From positions 372,001 through 436,000 of the forward strand of contig NZ_QGGZ01000003.1 in the NCBI RefSeq assembly GCF_003148825.1: DNA of 64,000 nt. The letters run 5' to 3'. Positions 51,953-60,369 of this stretch are shown here, piece after piece (position 1 is the first letter of the stretch; each line of letters begins with the position of its first letter). This DNA is from Streptomyces sp. CG 926 (GTDB lineage: Bacteria > Actinomycetota > Actinomycetes > Streptomycetales > Streptomycetaceae). A program made the position numbers and the translations under genes. The notes below the pieces were generated by a model. That model made no database searches. It was given only the letters and a program-made list of their open reading frames with translations, and was not told the origin of the DNA.

Positions 51953-53532
51953 TCGTTCTCCCCCGTGTCGCCCGTGTCGCCCGTGTCGCCCTGGTCGCCT
52001 TGGTCGGCCTCGTCGCCGCCGGGCTCGTCGCCGTCCTCGCCGCCGTCCTCGTAGCCCAGTTTGAACAGGGCGAGAGAGGGCGCGTAGCGGCCGCCGGGGA
52101 CGCGTTCGTCGAGGTTGTGCAGCAGGTCGTAGGCCCAGTCCTGACCGAGCCGATCGTGCCATTCGGTCGGCCCCACCGGATAGTTGACGCCGAGCCGCAT
52201 CGCGGTGTCGATGTCCTCGGCGGAGGCCGCGCCGCGGGCGACGGCGTCGGCCGTGAGGTCGATCAGCATCGCGACGGTGCGGGCGACGATCATGCCGGGG
52301 ACGTCGCCGATCACGGAGACCTGCTTGCCCAGCTTCTGGAAGAGGCCGATCGCCTCGGCGAGGGTCCGCTTGCCGGTGTCCGCGCTCGCGGAGAGCGCGA
52401 TCCGGGTGGCACCCCGGTAGTCCAGCGCCAGGTCGAAGTAGACGACGTCCGCGAACTCCACGGAGGTCTTGCCGTCCGCGAGGACCAGCTGGCCGTCGCC
52501 GGGCAGCTGGATGTACGGGCCGCCCTGCTCGGTGGCCACGACCGCGATCCCGGCCTCCTCCAGCAGGTCCACCAGGTCGGCGGCGGGGCCGAGGTCACCG
52601 ACGACGGTGACCTTCGTCGGGGCCTCCTCGGGCGCGGCCGTGTGCGGGAGGGCGGGCTCGGCGTCCGGACCGTACGGGTACCAGCCGTGCCCGGTCTTGC
52701 GGCCGAGGCGGCCCGACTGGACGAGGCGGCGCTGGGCGAGGGAGGGGGTGAACTTCGGGCTGCGGAAGAAGGACTCCCACACCGAGCGGGTCACGGCCTC
52801 GTTGACGTCCTGGCCGATCAGGTCGGTCAGCTGGAAGGGGCCCATCTTGAAGCCGCCGCTCTCGCGGAGCACGGCGTCGATGGTGGCCGGGTCGGCGCCC
52901 TGCTCCTCGTACACCGCGAAGGCCTCGGCGTAGAAGGGGCGGGCGATCCGGTTGACGATGAAACCGGGGGTGTCGGCGCAGCGGACCGGCGTCTTCCCCC
53001 AGCCCAGCACGGTGCCGTACGCGAGCTCGGCGGCGGCCGGGTCGGTCGCGAAACCGCTGACCACCTCGACGAGCGGGAGCAGCGGGGCCGGGTTGAAGAA
53101 GTGCAGGCCGAGGAAGCGGCCGGGGTGGGTGAGTCCGGCGGCGAGCTCGGTCACGGAGAGGGAGGAGGTGTTGGTCGCCAGCAGCGCGTCCGGCGCGACC
53201 ACCTCTTCGAGGGCGGCGAAGAGCGTCTGCTTCACGGTGACGTTCTCCACCACCGCCTCGATCACGAGGGCGGCTCCGGCGAGGTCCGCGAGGTCGCCGG
53301 CCGAAGCGATCCGGCCGATCGCCTCCTCGGCCTCGGCGCGGTCCAGCCGGCCCTTGGCGGCCATCCGGTCGACCCGGTCCTGGACCATGCCGACGCCGTC
53401 GGCGGCGAGGGAGGCGTTGATGTCGTAGATCAGCACGCGGTGACCTGCGAGAAGGGCGACCTGGGCGATGCCCTGCCCCATGGTGCCGGCGCCGACGACC
53501 GCCACAGTGCGGGACCGCTCGATTGCTGTCAT
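51949..53532 (-). CDS. paaH: 3-hydroxyacyl-CoA dehydrogenase of phenylacetate catabolism
   Basis: 527 residues from ATG 53532 with GGGAGG upstream. NAD site VAVVGAGTMGQGIAQVALLAG (11-31), catalytic region TNTSSLSVTELAAG...FLGLHFFNPAPLLPLVEVV, and two 3HCDH C-terminal domains as in PaaH-type enzymes. It oxidises 3-hydroxyadipyl-CoA to 3-oxoadipyl-CoA. The last 30 residues are an acidic tail with GDTGDTGDTG repeats encoded by a 9-base tandem repeat (about 51963-51990). Divergent from paaN. Confidence 0.9.
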   Translation of the reverse strand: MTAIERSRTVAVVGAGTMGQGIAQVALLAGHRVLIYDINASLAADGVGMVQDRVDRMAAKGRLDRAEAEEAIGRIASAGDLADLAGAALVIEAVVENVTVKQTLFAALEEVVAPDALLATNTSSLSVTELAAGLTHPGRFLGLHFFNPAPLLPLVEVVSGFATDPAAAELAYGTVLGWGKTPVRCADTPGFIVNRIARPFYAEAFAVYEEQGADPATIDAVLRESGGFKMGPFQLTDLIGQDVNEAVTRSVWESFFRSPKFTPSLAQRRLVQSGRLGRKTGHGWYPYGPDAEPALPHTAAPEEAPTKVTVVGDLGPAADLVDLLEEAGIAVVATEQGGPYIQLPGDGQLVLADGKTSVEFADVVYFDLALDYRGATRIALSASADTGKRTLAEAIGLFQKLGKQVSVIGDVPGMIVARTVAMLIDLTADAVARGAASAEDIDTAMRLGVNYPVGPTEWHDRLGQDWAYDLLHNLDERVPGGRYAPSLALFKLGYEDGGEDGDEPGGDEADQGDQGDTGDTGDTGENE

Positions 53533-53579
53533 GCCCTGATCCTCCCGCACACACTTGTCCACAGGTCCGCCGGGCCCTC

Positions 53580-53607
53580 TTGTCCCGACCGATCGTTCGG
53601 TTACTCT
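53580..53607 (+). promoter_or_regulatory. paaN promoter with operator in the spacer
   Basis: TTGTCC (53580-53585) and TACTCT (53602-53607), 16 bases apart. The palindrome ACCGATCGTTCGGT (53588-53601) fills the spacer, an ideal place for a TetR repressor to block polymerase. It may also serve the divergent paaH gene. Confidence 0.7.
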
Positions 53608-53656
53608 AACTCCAGTCTGCTCTTCTTCGCCCGGCTCAACGAGGAGTTGGTCCCTG

Positions 53657-55339
53657 ATGGCCGCCGAGCTCACCGTCCCCCAGCTGTCCGCCAAGCACCG
53701 GCCCACCCTGGACCAGGCCCTGTCGGCGATCCGCAGCCGTGCCTACTGGTCCCCGCACCCCGAACATCCCAAGGCGTACGGCGAGACCGCGCCCGCCGAC
53801 GGGCTCGCCGCCTTCGAGGCCCTCCGCGGCACGCGGCTGGACCTGGGCCAGCCCGGCACCGACGGCTGGACGGGCGCCGAGGTGTCCCCGTACGGCCCGG
53901 AGCTGGGTGTGGAGTACCCGCACGTGGACCCGGACGTGCTGCTGCCCGCGATGAAGGCCGGCATGGGTGCCTGGCGCGACGCGGGACCCGAGGCACGCGC
54001 CCTGGTCTGCATCGAGATCCTGGCCCGCATCTCCGCCCGGACCCATGAGTTCGCGCACGCGGTCATGCACACCAGCGGCCAGGCCTTCATGATGGCGTTC
54101 CAGGCGGGCGGCCCGCACGCCCAGGACCGCGGCCTGGAGGCCGTGGCCTACGCCTACGAGGAGCAGACCCGCGTCCCGGGCCAGGCCGACTGGTCGAAGC
54201 CGCAGGGCAAGAAGGACCCGCTGGAGCTCGGCAAGACCTTCACGGCCGTCCCGCGCGGTGTCGCCCTCATGATCGGCTGCAACACCTTCCCGACCTGGAA
54301 CGGCTACCCGGGCCTGTTCGCCTCCCTCGCCACCGGCAACGCGGTGCTGGTCAAGCCGCACCCGCGGGCCGTGCTGCCGCTCGCGCTGACCGTCAAGGTC
54401 GCGCGGGAGGTCCTCGCCGAGGCCGGCTTCGACCCGAACCTGGTGGCGCTCGCGGTCGAGCGCCCGGGCGAGGGCATCGCCAAGACCCTCGCGGTCCGCC
54501 CCGAGATCAAGCTGATCGACTACACCGGGTCCACGGAGTTCGGCGACTGGCTGGAGACCCACGCCCGCCAGGCGCAGGTCTACACGGAGAAGGCCGGCGT
54601 CAACACCGTCGTCCTGGACTCCACCGACAACTACAAGGGCATGCTGTCCAACCTGGCGTTCTCGCTGTCCCTGTACAGCGGCCAGATGTGCACCACCCCG
54701 CAGAACCTGCTGATCCCGCGCGACGGCATCGCGACGGACGCCGGCCACAAGACCTACGACGAGGTCGTCGCCGACCTCGCCGCCTCGGTCGGCGGCCTGC
54801 TGGGCGACGACGCCCGGGCCAACGCGCTGCTCGGCGCGCTGGTCAACCCGGACGTCAAGACCCGGCTGGAGGCCGCGGCCGCGCTGGGCGAGGTCGCGCT
54901 GGCCTCCCGCGAGGTCGTGAACCCCGAGTTCCCGGACGCGGTGGTCCGTACCCCCGTCATGGTCAAGCTGGACGCGGCCAAGGCGGACCCGGAGGCCCCG
55001 TACCTCTCCGAGTGCTTCGGCCCGGTCTCCTTCGCGGTGGCCGTGGACACCACCGCCGACGCCCTGGAACTGCTGCGCCGTACGGTGCGGGAGAAGGGCG
55101 CCATGACGGTCGGCGCGTACACCACGTCGGCGGACACCGAGCGGGCGATCGAGGAGGTCTGCCTGGAGGAGTCCGCGCAGCTCTCCCTGAACCTGACCGG
55201 CGGGGTCTTCGTCAACCAGACCGCCGCGTTCTCGGACTTCCACGGCTCCGGCGGCAACCCGGCGGCCAACGCGGCCCTGTGCGACGGCGCCTTCGTCTCG
55301 AACCGCTTCCGGGTGGTCGAGGTCCGCCGCCAGGCGTAA
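53657..55339 (+). CDS. paaN: phenylacetate degradation aldehyde dehydrogenase-like protein PaaN
   Basis: 560 residues. The ALDH fold is evident: PRGVALMIGCNTFPTWNGYP, GNAVLVKPHPRAVLPLALTV, IDYTGSTEFGDWLE, and the cysteine motif SLYSGQMCTTPQNLLIP. The sequence fits the PaaN family, found in paa clusters that lack the ALDH half of PaaZ. Expected role: oxidation of the ring-opened semialdehyde-CoA intermediate. Divergent from paaH-paaR across a shared operator region. Confidence 0.9.
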   Translation: MAAELTVPQLSAKHRPTLDQALSAIRSRAYWSPHPEHPKAYGETAPADGLAAFEALRGTRLDLGQPGTDGWTGAEVSPYGPELGVEYPHVDPDVLLPAMKAGMGAWRDAGPEARALVCIEILARISARTHEFAHAVMHTSGQAFMMAFQAGGPHAQDRGLEAVAYAYEEQTRVPGQADWSKPQGKKDPLELGKTFTAVPRGVALMIGCNTFPTWNGYPGLFASLATGNAVLVKPHPRAVLPLALTVKVAREVLAEAGFDPNLVALAVERPGEGIAKTLAVRPEIKLIDYTGSTEFGDWLETHARQAQVYTEKAGVNTVVLDSTDNYKGMLSNLAFSLSLYSGQMCTTPQNLLIPRDGIATDAGHKTYDEVVADLAASVGGLLGDDARANALLGALVNPDVKTRLEAAAALGEVALASREVVNPEFPDAVVRTPVMVKLDAAKADPEAPYLSECFGPVSFAVAVDTTADALELLRRTVREKGAMTVGAYTTSADTERAIEEVCLEESAQLSLNLTGGVFVNQTAAFSDFHGSGGNPAANAALCDGAFVSNRFRVVEVRRQA

Positions 55340-55349
55340 TCGCGTCACA

Positions 55350-55375
55350 GCGGTGCCGCGTCACAGCGGCACCGC
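55350..55375. terminator. hairpin between convergent paaN and merR-type genes
   Basis: Perfect 10-bp arms 55350-55359 and 55366-55375, 6-base loop, 10 bases past the paaN stop. Confidence 0.65.
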
Positions 55376-55412
55376 AGGCAGACACCCGGCCCGGGTGGAC
55401 CGCCCCCTCCTC

Positions 55413-56060
55413 CTACTCCGCCCGATCCTCGGCGAAGAGGCGGGAGGAGGCGTCCACCTGGGCCATCCTGCGTAGCGCCGCGAACATCGCGTCGCCCACC
55501 ACCGTGCCCACGACCACCGCCTCGACCAGGTCGGCGCGGTCCGCCCGGCGGGCGGTGTACTCCAGGTCCGCCCGGGCCACCCGCTCGGCCGCCTCGGCGT
55601 AGTCGTCGAGCAGTTCGGCGAAGGCACCGTGGCCCGCCCGCGCGGGTGAGGCGAGGGCGGCCACGAGGGCGTGGAACGCCTTGTTCCCGGCGTGGACGCG
55701 CCAGCCGCGCGCCTCGATCAGCCGCGTCACCTGTTCCCGGGCCAGCACCACCTCGGCGTCGTCGTCACCGCCGCCGGCGCCGTATTCGGGCACCAGCCGC
55801 CGGGCCGCCTCGCCGAGCAGCTTGTGCACCGGCTGCTGCTTGTCGTCGATGGCCACGAGCACGTCCCCGATGGCCGCCACCGACAGCCCGCCGACCTCCA
55901 GCAGCGCACGGATCAGCCGTAGCCGCCGTTCGTGCCCGTCGTCGTAGCTGGCCTGGTTGGGGCTGCTGAGCTCGCCCTGCGGCAGCAGCCCCTCCCGGAC
56001 GTAGTACTTGATCGTCGGTACCGGGACCCCGGTACGGCGGCTCAACTCTCCGATGCGCAT
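55413..56060 (-). CDS. MerR family transcriptional regulator
   Basis: 215 residues. The N-terminal MerR helix-turn-helix and wing are clear (MRIGELSRRTGVPVPTIKYYVREGLLP), followed by the coiled-coil region and a longer helical C-terminal domain of unknown ligand. There is no cysteine metal site. It is divergent from a membrane protein gene; the shared 100-base region carries nested inverted repeats, so self-control and control of the membrane protein are likely. Confidence 0.9.
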   Translation of the reverse strand: MRIGELSRRTGVPVPTIKYYVREGLLPQGELSSPNQASYDDGHERRLRLIRALLEVGGLSVAAIGDVLVAIDDKQQPVHKLLGEAARRLVPEYGAGGGDDDAEVVLAREQVTRLIEARGWRVHAGNKAFHALVAALASPARAGHGAFAELLDDYAEAAERVARADLEYTARRADRADLVEAVVVGTVVGDAMFAALRRMAQVDASSRLFAEDRAE

Positions 56061-56104
56061 GACGTGTTCACTCGATTCTTCTTGCCCTGCCCCCGCACAT
56101 CATA

Positions 56105-56142
56105 GATAGTGGCGCTATCAGATAGTGGTGAGCGCCACTATC
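56105..56142. promoter_or_regulatory. nested inverted repeats between MerR-type regulator and membrane protein
   Basis: GATAGTGGCGCT (56105-56116) and AGCGCCACTATC (56131-56142) are exact inverted repeats. A third GATAGTGG (56121-56128) pairs with the second arm at a 6-base spacing, and GATAG/CTATC pairs within 56105-56119. These are likely MerR operators. Confidence 0.6.
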
Positions 56143-56160
56143 CATTCCTTGGGGGGATCC

Positions 56161-57198
56161 ATGTCCGCGTTACGTACCTGGCACCGTCCACTGACCGTGT
56201 TCGCCGGCGTGATGGTGGTGTGGGCCGTCGGATCGGCCGTGGGTCTCGCCGTCGACGACCGGGTGCTGGTCGGCGCCCCGATCTGGGCCAAGCCCTTCAA
56301 GTTCGCCGTCTCCTTCGTCGGCTACGCGCTCAGCCTGGCCTGGATGCTCTCCCTGGCCGTCGCCGCCCGCCCCCGCCTACGCAGGCCCGCCTGGTGGGCC
56401 GGCACGGTCGTCGTCGCGGCGAGCATGGTGGAAATGCTGCTCATGACGGTCCAGGTGGTCCGCGGCAGGCAGAGCCACTTCAACCAGGGAACGCCCCTCG
56501 ACGCCCGGATCTACGGCGCCATGGCCCTCACCGTCGTCGTGCTGTGGACGGCCACCCTCGTGATCGCCGTCCTGCTCTTCCGGTCCCGCGTGGTCGACCG
56601 GGCCACCACCTGGGCGATCCGGATCGCCGCGGTCCTCGCCCTCGCGGGCGCGGGACTCGGCTTCCTGATGACCAGCCCCACCGAGGCACAGCTCGCGGCC
56701 GACGACGTGCCCGTGGCGGGCGCGCACAGCGTGGGAGTGCCGGACGGCGGACCGGGCATGCCGCTGACCGGCTGGGCCGGCACCGGCGGTGACCTGCGCA
56801 TCCCGCACTTCTTCGGCATGCACGCGCTGCAACTGCTCCCGCTGCTCGTGCTCGTCCTGGCCGCCCTCGCCGGGCGCTTCGCCCTGCTGCGCCGAGAGCG
56901 GGTGCGCCTGCGGCTGACCCTGGTCGCGGCCGCGGTCTACACGGCGGTGTTCGCGCTGGTGACCTGGCAGGCGCTGCGCGGCCAGGCGCTGGTCCACCCG
57001 GACGGGGCGACGCTCGGCGCGGCCGCGGCGATCCTGGTCGGGGGTGCCCTAGGAGTCCTCGCCGCCCTGTCCGTGGGCCGGGGGGCCGCCCCAGTGGAAG
57101 AGGGTCATGGCCACGCTGGTGGCGAGGTTGTAGCTGGAGACCTGGGGACGCATCGGCAGGGAGACGAGGTGGTCCGCCCGGGCGCGCAGCTCCGGTGA
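56161..57198 (+). CDS. multi-pass membrane protein, unknown
   Basis: 345 residues from ATG 56161. Seven or eight hydrophobic helices are visible, with the conserved-looking segment GAPIWAKPFKFAVSFVGYALSLAW near the start and DLRIPHFFGMHALQLLPLLVLV later. No known catalytic motif was recognised. The last ~50 codons are antisense to the 3' end of the RNA methyltransferase gene (150-base overlap) and lack hydrophobic character, so the true C-terminus may have been extended by loss of a stop. Probably regulated by the divergent MerR protein. Confidence 0.75.
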   Translation: MSALRTWHRPLTVFAGVMVVWAVGSAVGLAVDDRVLVGAPIWAKPFKFAVSFVGYALSLAWMLSLAVAARPRLRRPAWWAGTVVVAASMVEMLLMTVQVVRGRQSHFNQGTPLDARIYGAMALTVVVLWTATLVIAVLLFRSRVVDRATTWAIRIAAVLALAGAGLGFLMTSPTEAQLAADDVPVAGAHSVGVPDGGPGMPLTGWAGTGGDLRIPHFFGMHALQLLPLLVLVLAALAGRFALLRRERVRLRLTLVAAAVYTAVFALVTWQALRGQALVHPDGATLGAAAAILVGGALGVLAALSVGRGAAPVEEGHGHAGGEVVAGDLGTHRQGDEVVRPGAQLR

Positions 57199-57810
57199 GA
57201 TCCCGTGGCGCTCCGAGCCGAAGGCGAGCAGGGCGTCGTCCGGCAGGGCGAGGGCGCGGATGTCCGCGCCTTCGGGGTCGAGCGCGTAGAGCGGCCCGGG
57301 GGGCAGCTCGTCCAGGGCGAGGCGCTCGACGGTGGTGGCGTAGTGCAGGCCGGCCCCGGCCCGGACCACGTTCGGGTGCCAGGGGTCGAGGTCGCCACGG
57401 GTCACCACGCCGGTGGCGCCGAAGCCGGCGGCGAGCCGGACGACGGCGCCGACGTTGCCGAGGTTGCGGGGGTTGTCGAGCACGACGACGGGAGCCGGCC
57501 GGGGCAGCCGCCCCAGCCCTGCGATACCGGCGGCCCGGTCGGGTCGGACGGCGAGGGCCGCGACCCCGGTGGGGTGCACGCGGGGCAGCACCTCCTTGAG
57601 GTCGGCCCGCCGCGCGAGCCGCACCACGGCGGCCTCGACATCCGGAGCCAGCTCACGGGCCAGCGCCCGTACCGCAGCGGGGTCCTCGGCGATGACCGTC
57701 CGCACGTCGGCCCCGAACCGCAAGGCGTGCTTCAGCGCGTGGAACCCGTCCAGCAGCACGAGATCCCCCGCCTGCTCGGCCTCCCGCCATTCCCGCACCG
57801 TGTCGTCCAT
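57049..57810 (-). CDS. SpoU/TrmH family RNA 2'-O-methyltransferase
   Basis: 253 residues. SPOUT motifs are present: PVVVLDNPRNLGNVGAVVRLA (motif 1), LLAFGSERHGIS (motif 2) and VSLPMRPQVSSYNLATSVAMTLFHW (motif 3, knot). The N-terminal part is the short substrate-binding domain. It uses S-adenosylmethionine to methylate a ribose in tRNA or rRNA; the exact site is unknown. The 3' end overlaps the convergent membrane protein gene. Confidence 0.92.
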   Translation of the reverse strand: MDDTVREWREAEQAGDLVLLDGFHALKHALRFGADVRTVIAEDPAAVRALARELAPDVEAAVVRLARRADLKEVLPRVHPTGVAALAVRPDRAAGIAGLGRLPRPAPVVVLDNPRNLGNVGAVVRLAAGFGATGVVTRGDLDPWHPNVVRAGAGLHYATTVERLALDELPPGPLYALDPEGADIRALALPDDALLAFGSERHGISPELRARADHLVSLPMRPQVSSYNLATSVAMTLFHWGGPPAHGQGGEDS

Positions 57811-57865
57811 ACCCCGACCCTACGATCCACCGACCCCCACCCACCGCACGGGCCACGCTCAGCCG

Positions 57866-58373
57866 AATCCAGCCCCGCCGGCGCTTGAGGCGCGGGGCCC
57901 GGGGGCGGAGCCCCGCCATTCAGCCCCGCCGGCGTTCGAGGCGCGGGGTCCGGGGGCGGAGCCCCGCCATTCAGCCCCGCCGGCGCTTGAGGCGCGGGGT
58001 CCGGGGGCGGAGCCCCGCCATTCAGCCCCGCCGGCGCTTGAGGCGCGGGGTCCGGGGGCGGAGCCCCGCCATTCAGCCCCGCCGGCGCTTGAGGCGCGGG
58101 GTCCGGGGGCGGAGCCCCGCCATTCAGCCCCGCCGGCGCTTGAGGCGCGGGGTCCGGGGGCGGAGCCCCGCCATTCAGCCCCGCCGGCGCTTGAGGCGCG
58201 GTGTCCGGGGGCGGAGCCCCGCCATTCAGCCCCGCCGGCGCTTGAGGCGCGGGGTCCGGGGGCGGAGCCCCGCCATTCAGCCCCGCCGGCGCTGGAGGCG
58301 CGGGGCCCGGGGGCGGAGCCCCGCCATTCAGCCCCGCCGGCGCTTGAGGCGCGGGGTCCGGGGCGGAGCCCCG
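57866..58373. repeat. array of ten 51-bp tandem repeats
   Basis: Ten units with a period of exactly 51 bases (starts near 57866, 57917, 57968, ... 58325). Each contains CAGCCCCGCCGGCG, then CTTGAGGCGCGGGG, then GGGGGCGGAGCCCCGC, whose ends can pair. Units differ at only a few positions. 51 is a multiple of three, so all frames stay open and give false ORFs. The rest of the 57811-58396 gap shows no gene. Confidence 0.92.
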
Positions 58374-58396
58374 TGGAACGGCGCCGCATGGCACCG

Positions 58397-59575
58397 TCAG
58401 CGCGGCCCCGGCACCGCCACGGGCACCGGCTCGGCGGCATCCGGCACAGGCTCCACCGCCCGCGCCCGCCGGCCGCCCGGGCCCCGCGCAGCGACCCGTA
58501 CCCCCAGCCACACCAGAAAGCCGGTCGGCAGGAACACCGCGTCCGCGGCGATCATCGCCAAGGAGAAGAACGGCAGCCCCAACAGCACCGCGATCCCCGC
58601 GTGCTCCAGCATCATCAGCGCCAGCAGCACGTTCTTGATCCGCCGGTTGAACAGCGTGAACGGGAACGCCACCTGCACCGCCACCGTCCCGTACGACAGC
58701 AGCATCACCAGCGTCCCGCTCCCCGCCATCAGCGCCGACAGCGCCGGCCACGGGGTGAAGTAGTCCAGCCCCAGCGGGTAGTACAGGGCCGTCCCGTCCT
58801 GCCAACGGGACCCCTGGATCTTGTACCAGCCCGCCGTCGCGTAGATCAGACAGACCTCCGCCATGATCACCAGCATGCCCGCGTTGTGCAGCAGGTTGGC
58901 CAGGACGTCCAGTACCGCCCGCCCCTCGCCCTGCGGCTCGTAGCGGTCGACCAGCCACCACAGCCCGCACACCACCCACACCGCCGCGAACGCCGCCAGC
59001 CAGCCGTTGCCGAACCGGCCGGTCGCCGCGCCGAAGGCGAACACCACGCCCAGCACACCCCACAGCACCGGTCCGGCCGCCCCGGCCGTCGCCGTGCCGC
59101 GCGTACGGGCCCTGCGCGCGTCCAGCGACCAGACCTGCGCGCACCGGGTCAGCACCAGGTAGATCGCCATCAGGTGGATGACGTTGTCGCCGCCGTCGCC
59201 CATGAACACGCTGCGGTTCTGCAGCGACAGCACGCCGACCATGAAGAGCACGGACGTCGCGCGCGTCCGCCAGCCCAGCAGCAGCCCCACGCTCGCCAGC
59301 ACGGACACCGCGTAGACGAGCTCGAACCACAGCGTCGAGTCCGACCACATCAGCACCGTGAAGGCGTGGTTGGAGTCGATCAGCCGCTCCGCGAGACCCC
59401 AGCTCCACGGCCCGTCCGGCCCGTACAGCTCGGCCCGGTTCGGGAACTCGCGCAACAGGAAGAAGAGCCAGGTCGCGGCGAAGCCGATACGGACCACGGC
59501 GCTCTGGTACGGGCCCAGCGCCTGCCCGGTGACCCGCGCGGCCGCCCGGCCCGCCGCCTCGCGGGCGCGCCTCAC
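58397..59575 (-). CDS. HTTM (vitamin K gamma-carboxylase-like) membrane protein
   Basis: 392 residues from GTG 59575, which overlaps the stop of the DUF5819 gene (GTGA). Several membrane helices with LGPYQSAVVRIGFAATWLFFLLREFPNRAELYGPDGPWSW at the start and GDGGDNVIHLMAIYLVLTRCAQVW later match the HTTM domain, the membrane part shared with gamma-glutamyl carboxylases. The C-terminal lumenal domain of true carboxylases is absent. Role unknown; it works presumably with the DUF5819 protein. Confidence 0.85.
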   Translation of the reverse strand: MRRAREAAGRAAARVTGQALGPYQSAVVRIGFAATWLFFLLREFPNRAELYGPDGPWSWGLAERLIDSNHAFTVLMWSDSTLWFELVYAVSVLASVGLLLGWRTRATSVLFMVGVLSLQNRSVFMGDGGDNVIHLMAIYLVLTRCAQVWSLDARRARTRGTATAGAAGPVLWGVLGVVFAFGAATGRFGNGWLAAFAAVWVVCGLWWLVDRYEPQGEGRAVLDVLANLLHNAGMLVIMAEVCLIYATAGWYKIQGSRWQDGTALYYPLGLDYFTPWPALSALMAGSGTLVMLLSYGTVAVQVAFPFTLFNRRIKNVLLALMMLEHAGIAVLLGLPFFSLAMIAADAVFLPTGFLVWLGVRVAARGPGGRRARAVEPVPDAAEPVPVAVPGPR

Positions 59576-60234
59576 AGCGTCCACCACGGCAGCTCCCGGT
59601 AGTAGGTCTGGGTGTCGGTGGTCTCGGTGCTCCACTTCGGCGCGGGCACCGCCGTGGTCGCCGAGCGCAGCTGGATCCGCAGGATGGTCGCGTCCCGCAG
59701 CCCGGGGGTGAGCCGGTTCACCGCGATCCGCCGCAGGTACTCCTCGGACAGCTGCCCGCGCTCGCCGTTCGGCCTGTTGTCCTCGTCGTGGGAGCCGGTG
59801 AAGAAGTCCCAGGCCCGCCGGAGCTCGTTCTGCCGGGTGTGGCTCGGCAGCAGGCTGTGCCGGATGGCCTCGCCGTCCTCGGCGCTCAGGTCGCGCCAGG
59901 GGGTGGTGACCAGCTCGCCGTCCTCGGCCCTGATATCCGCGCGCGCCTCGACCGCGATGTTCTGCTGGAGCGGGTTGGGGGCGAACAGCTTCCAGTTCTG
60001 TTCGAACTCGGGGTAGATCCAGCTGTCGATCGTCTTCGCGTGCTGTTGGCTGACCGTGTTGCTCGGGGCCACGTGCAGGAAGACGAGCACGAGGTGGGTG
60101 CAGGCGGCCGCCGCGACCACCCCCAGGGCCAGGGCTGCCACGACCCGGTACGGGGTGGAAAGACCGGCTATTCCGGGCGCCCGCGGGGGTGGCGGAGCGG
60201 CCCCTTCGGCGGGCTCGTGCTCGTTCGAATCCAT
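59572..60234 (-). CDS. DUF5819 family membrane-anchored protein
   Basis: 220 residues from ATG 60234. One N-terminal membrane helix (VVAALALGVVAAAACTHLVLVFLHVAP), then an outer domain with YPEFEQNWKLFAPNPLQQNI, the DUF5819 hallmark, and RIQLRSATTAVPAPKWS. Such genes usually precede an HTTM gene, as here, with coupled translation. Function unknown. Confidence 0.85.
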   Translation of the reverse strand: MDSNEHEPAEGAAPPPPRAPGIAGLSTPYRVVAALALGVVAAAACTHLVLVFLHVAPSNTVSQQHAKTIDSWIYPEFEQNWKLFAPNPLQQNIAVEARADIRAEDGELVTTPWRDLSAEDGEAIRHSLLPSHTRQNELRRAWDFFTGSHDEDNRPNGERGQLSEEYLRRIAVNRLTPGLRDATILRIQLRSATTAVPAPKWSTETTDTQTYYRELPWWTL

Positions 60235-60276
60235 CCCCACCCGATCGTCCGGCGTCCACAGGGTTGACCTCAGAGG

Positions 60277-60332
60277 TTGACACCCTACGGGCCGCCGTCT
60301 CACCATTGAAGCGTATGAACCGAACGATCGGT
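60277..60332 (+). promoter_or_regulatory. paaABCDE promoter region with PaaR-type operator
   Basis: A consensus -35 TTGACA is at 60277-60282; no convincing -10 was found. ACCGAACGATCGGT (60319-60332) is the exact reverse complement of the paaN operator, 37 bases before the paaA start. Confidence 0.6.
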
Positions 60333-60369
60333 CGGTCGGGCGGACAGCGGACTCTGGCAGGGGGCCGGA

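Noticed and set aside
57866..58373. CRISPR array
   Set aside because: Units are contiguous 51-mers without unique spacers, and no cas genes are near.
57732..59408. Repeat-containing frames on both strands across the 51-bp array (one gives tandem APQAPAGLNGGAPPPDP units)
   Set aside because: The 51-base period keeps every frame open; no start signal or family, and the frames run into the HTTM and SpoU genes as antisense or out-of-frame sequence.
60264..60291. TTGACC...TACGGG as the paaA promoter
   Set aside because: The -10 match is poor and a better -35 (TTGACA at 60277) overlaps; not enough to choose.
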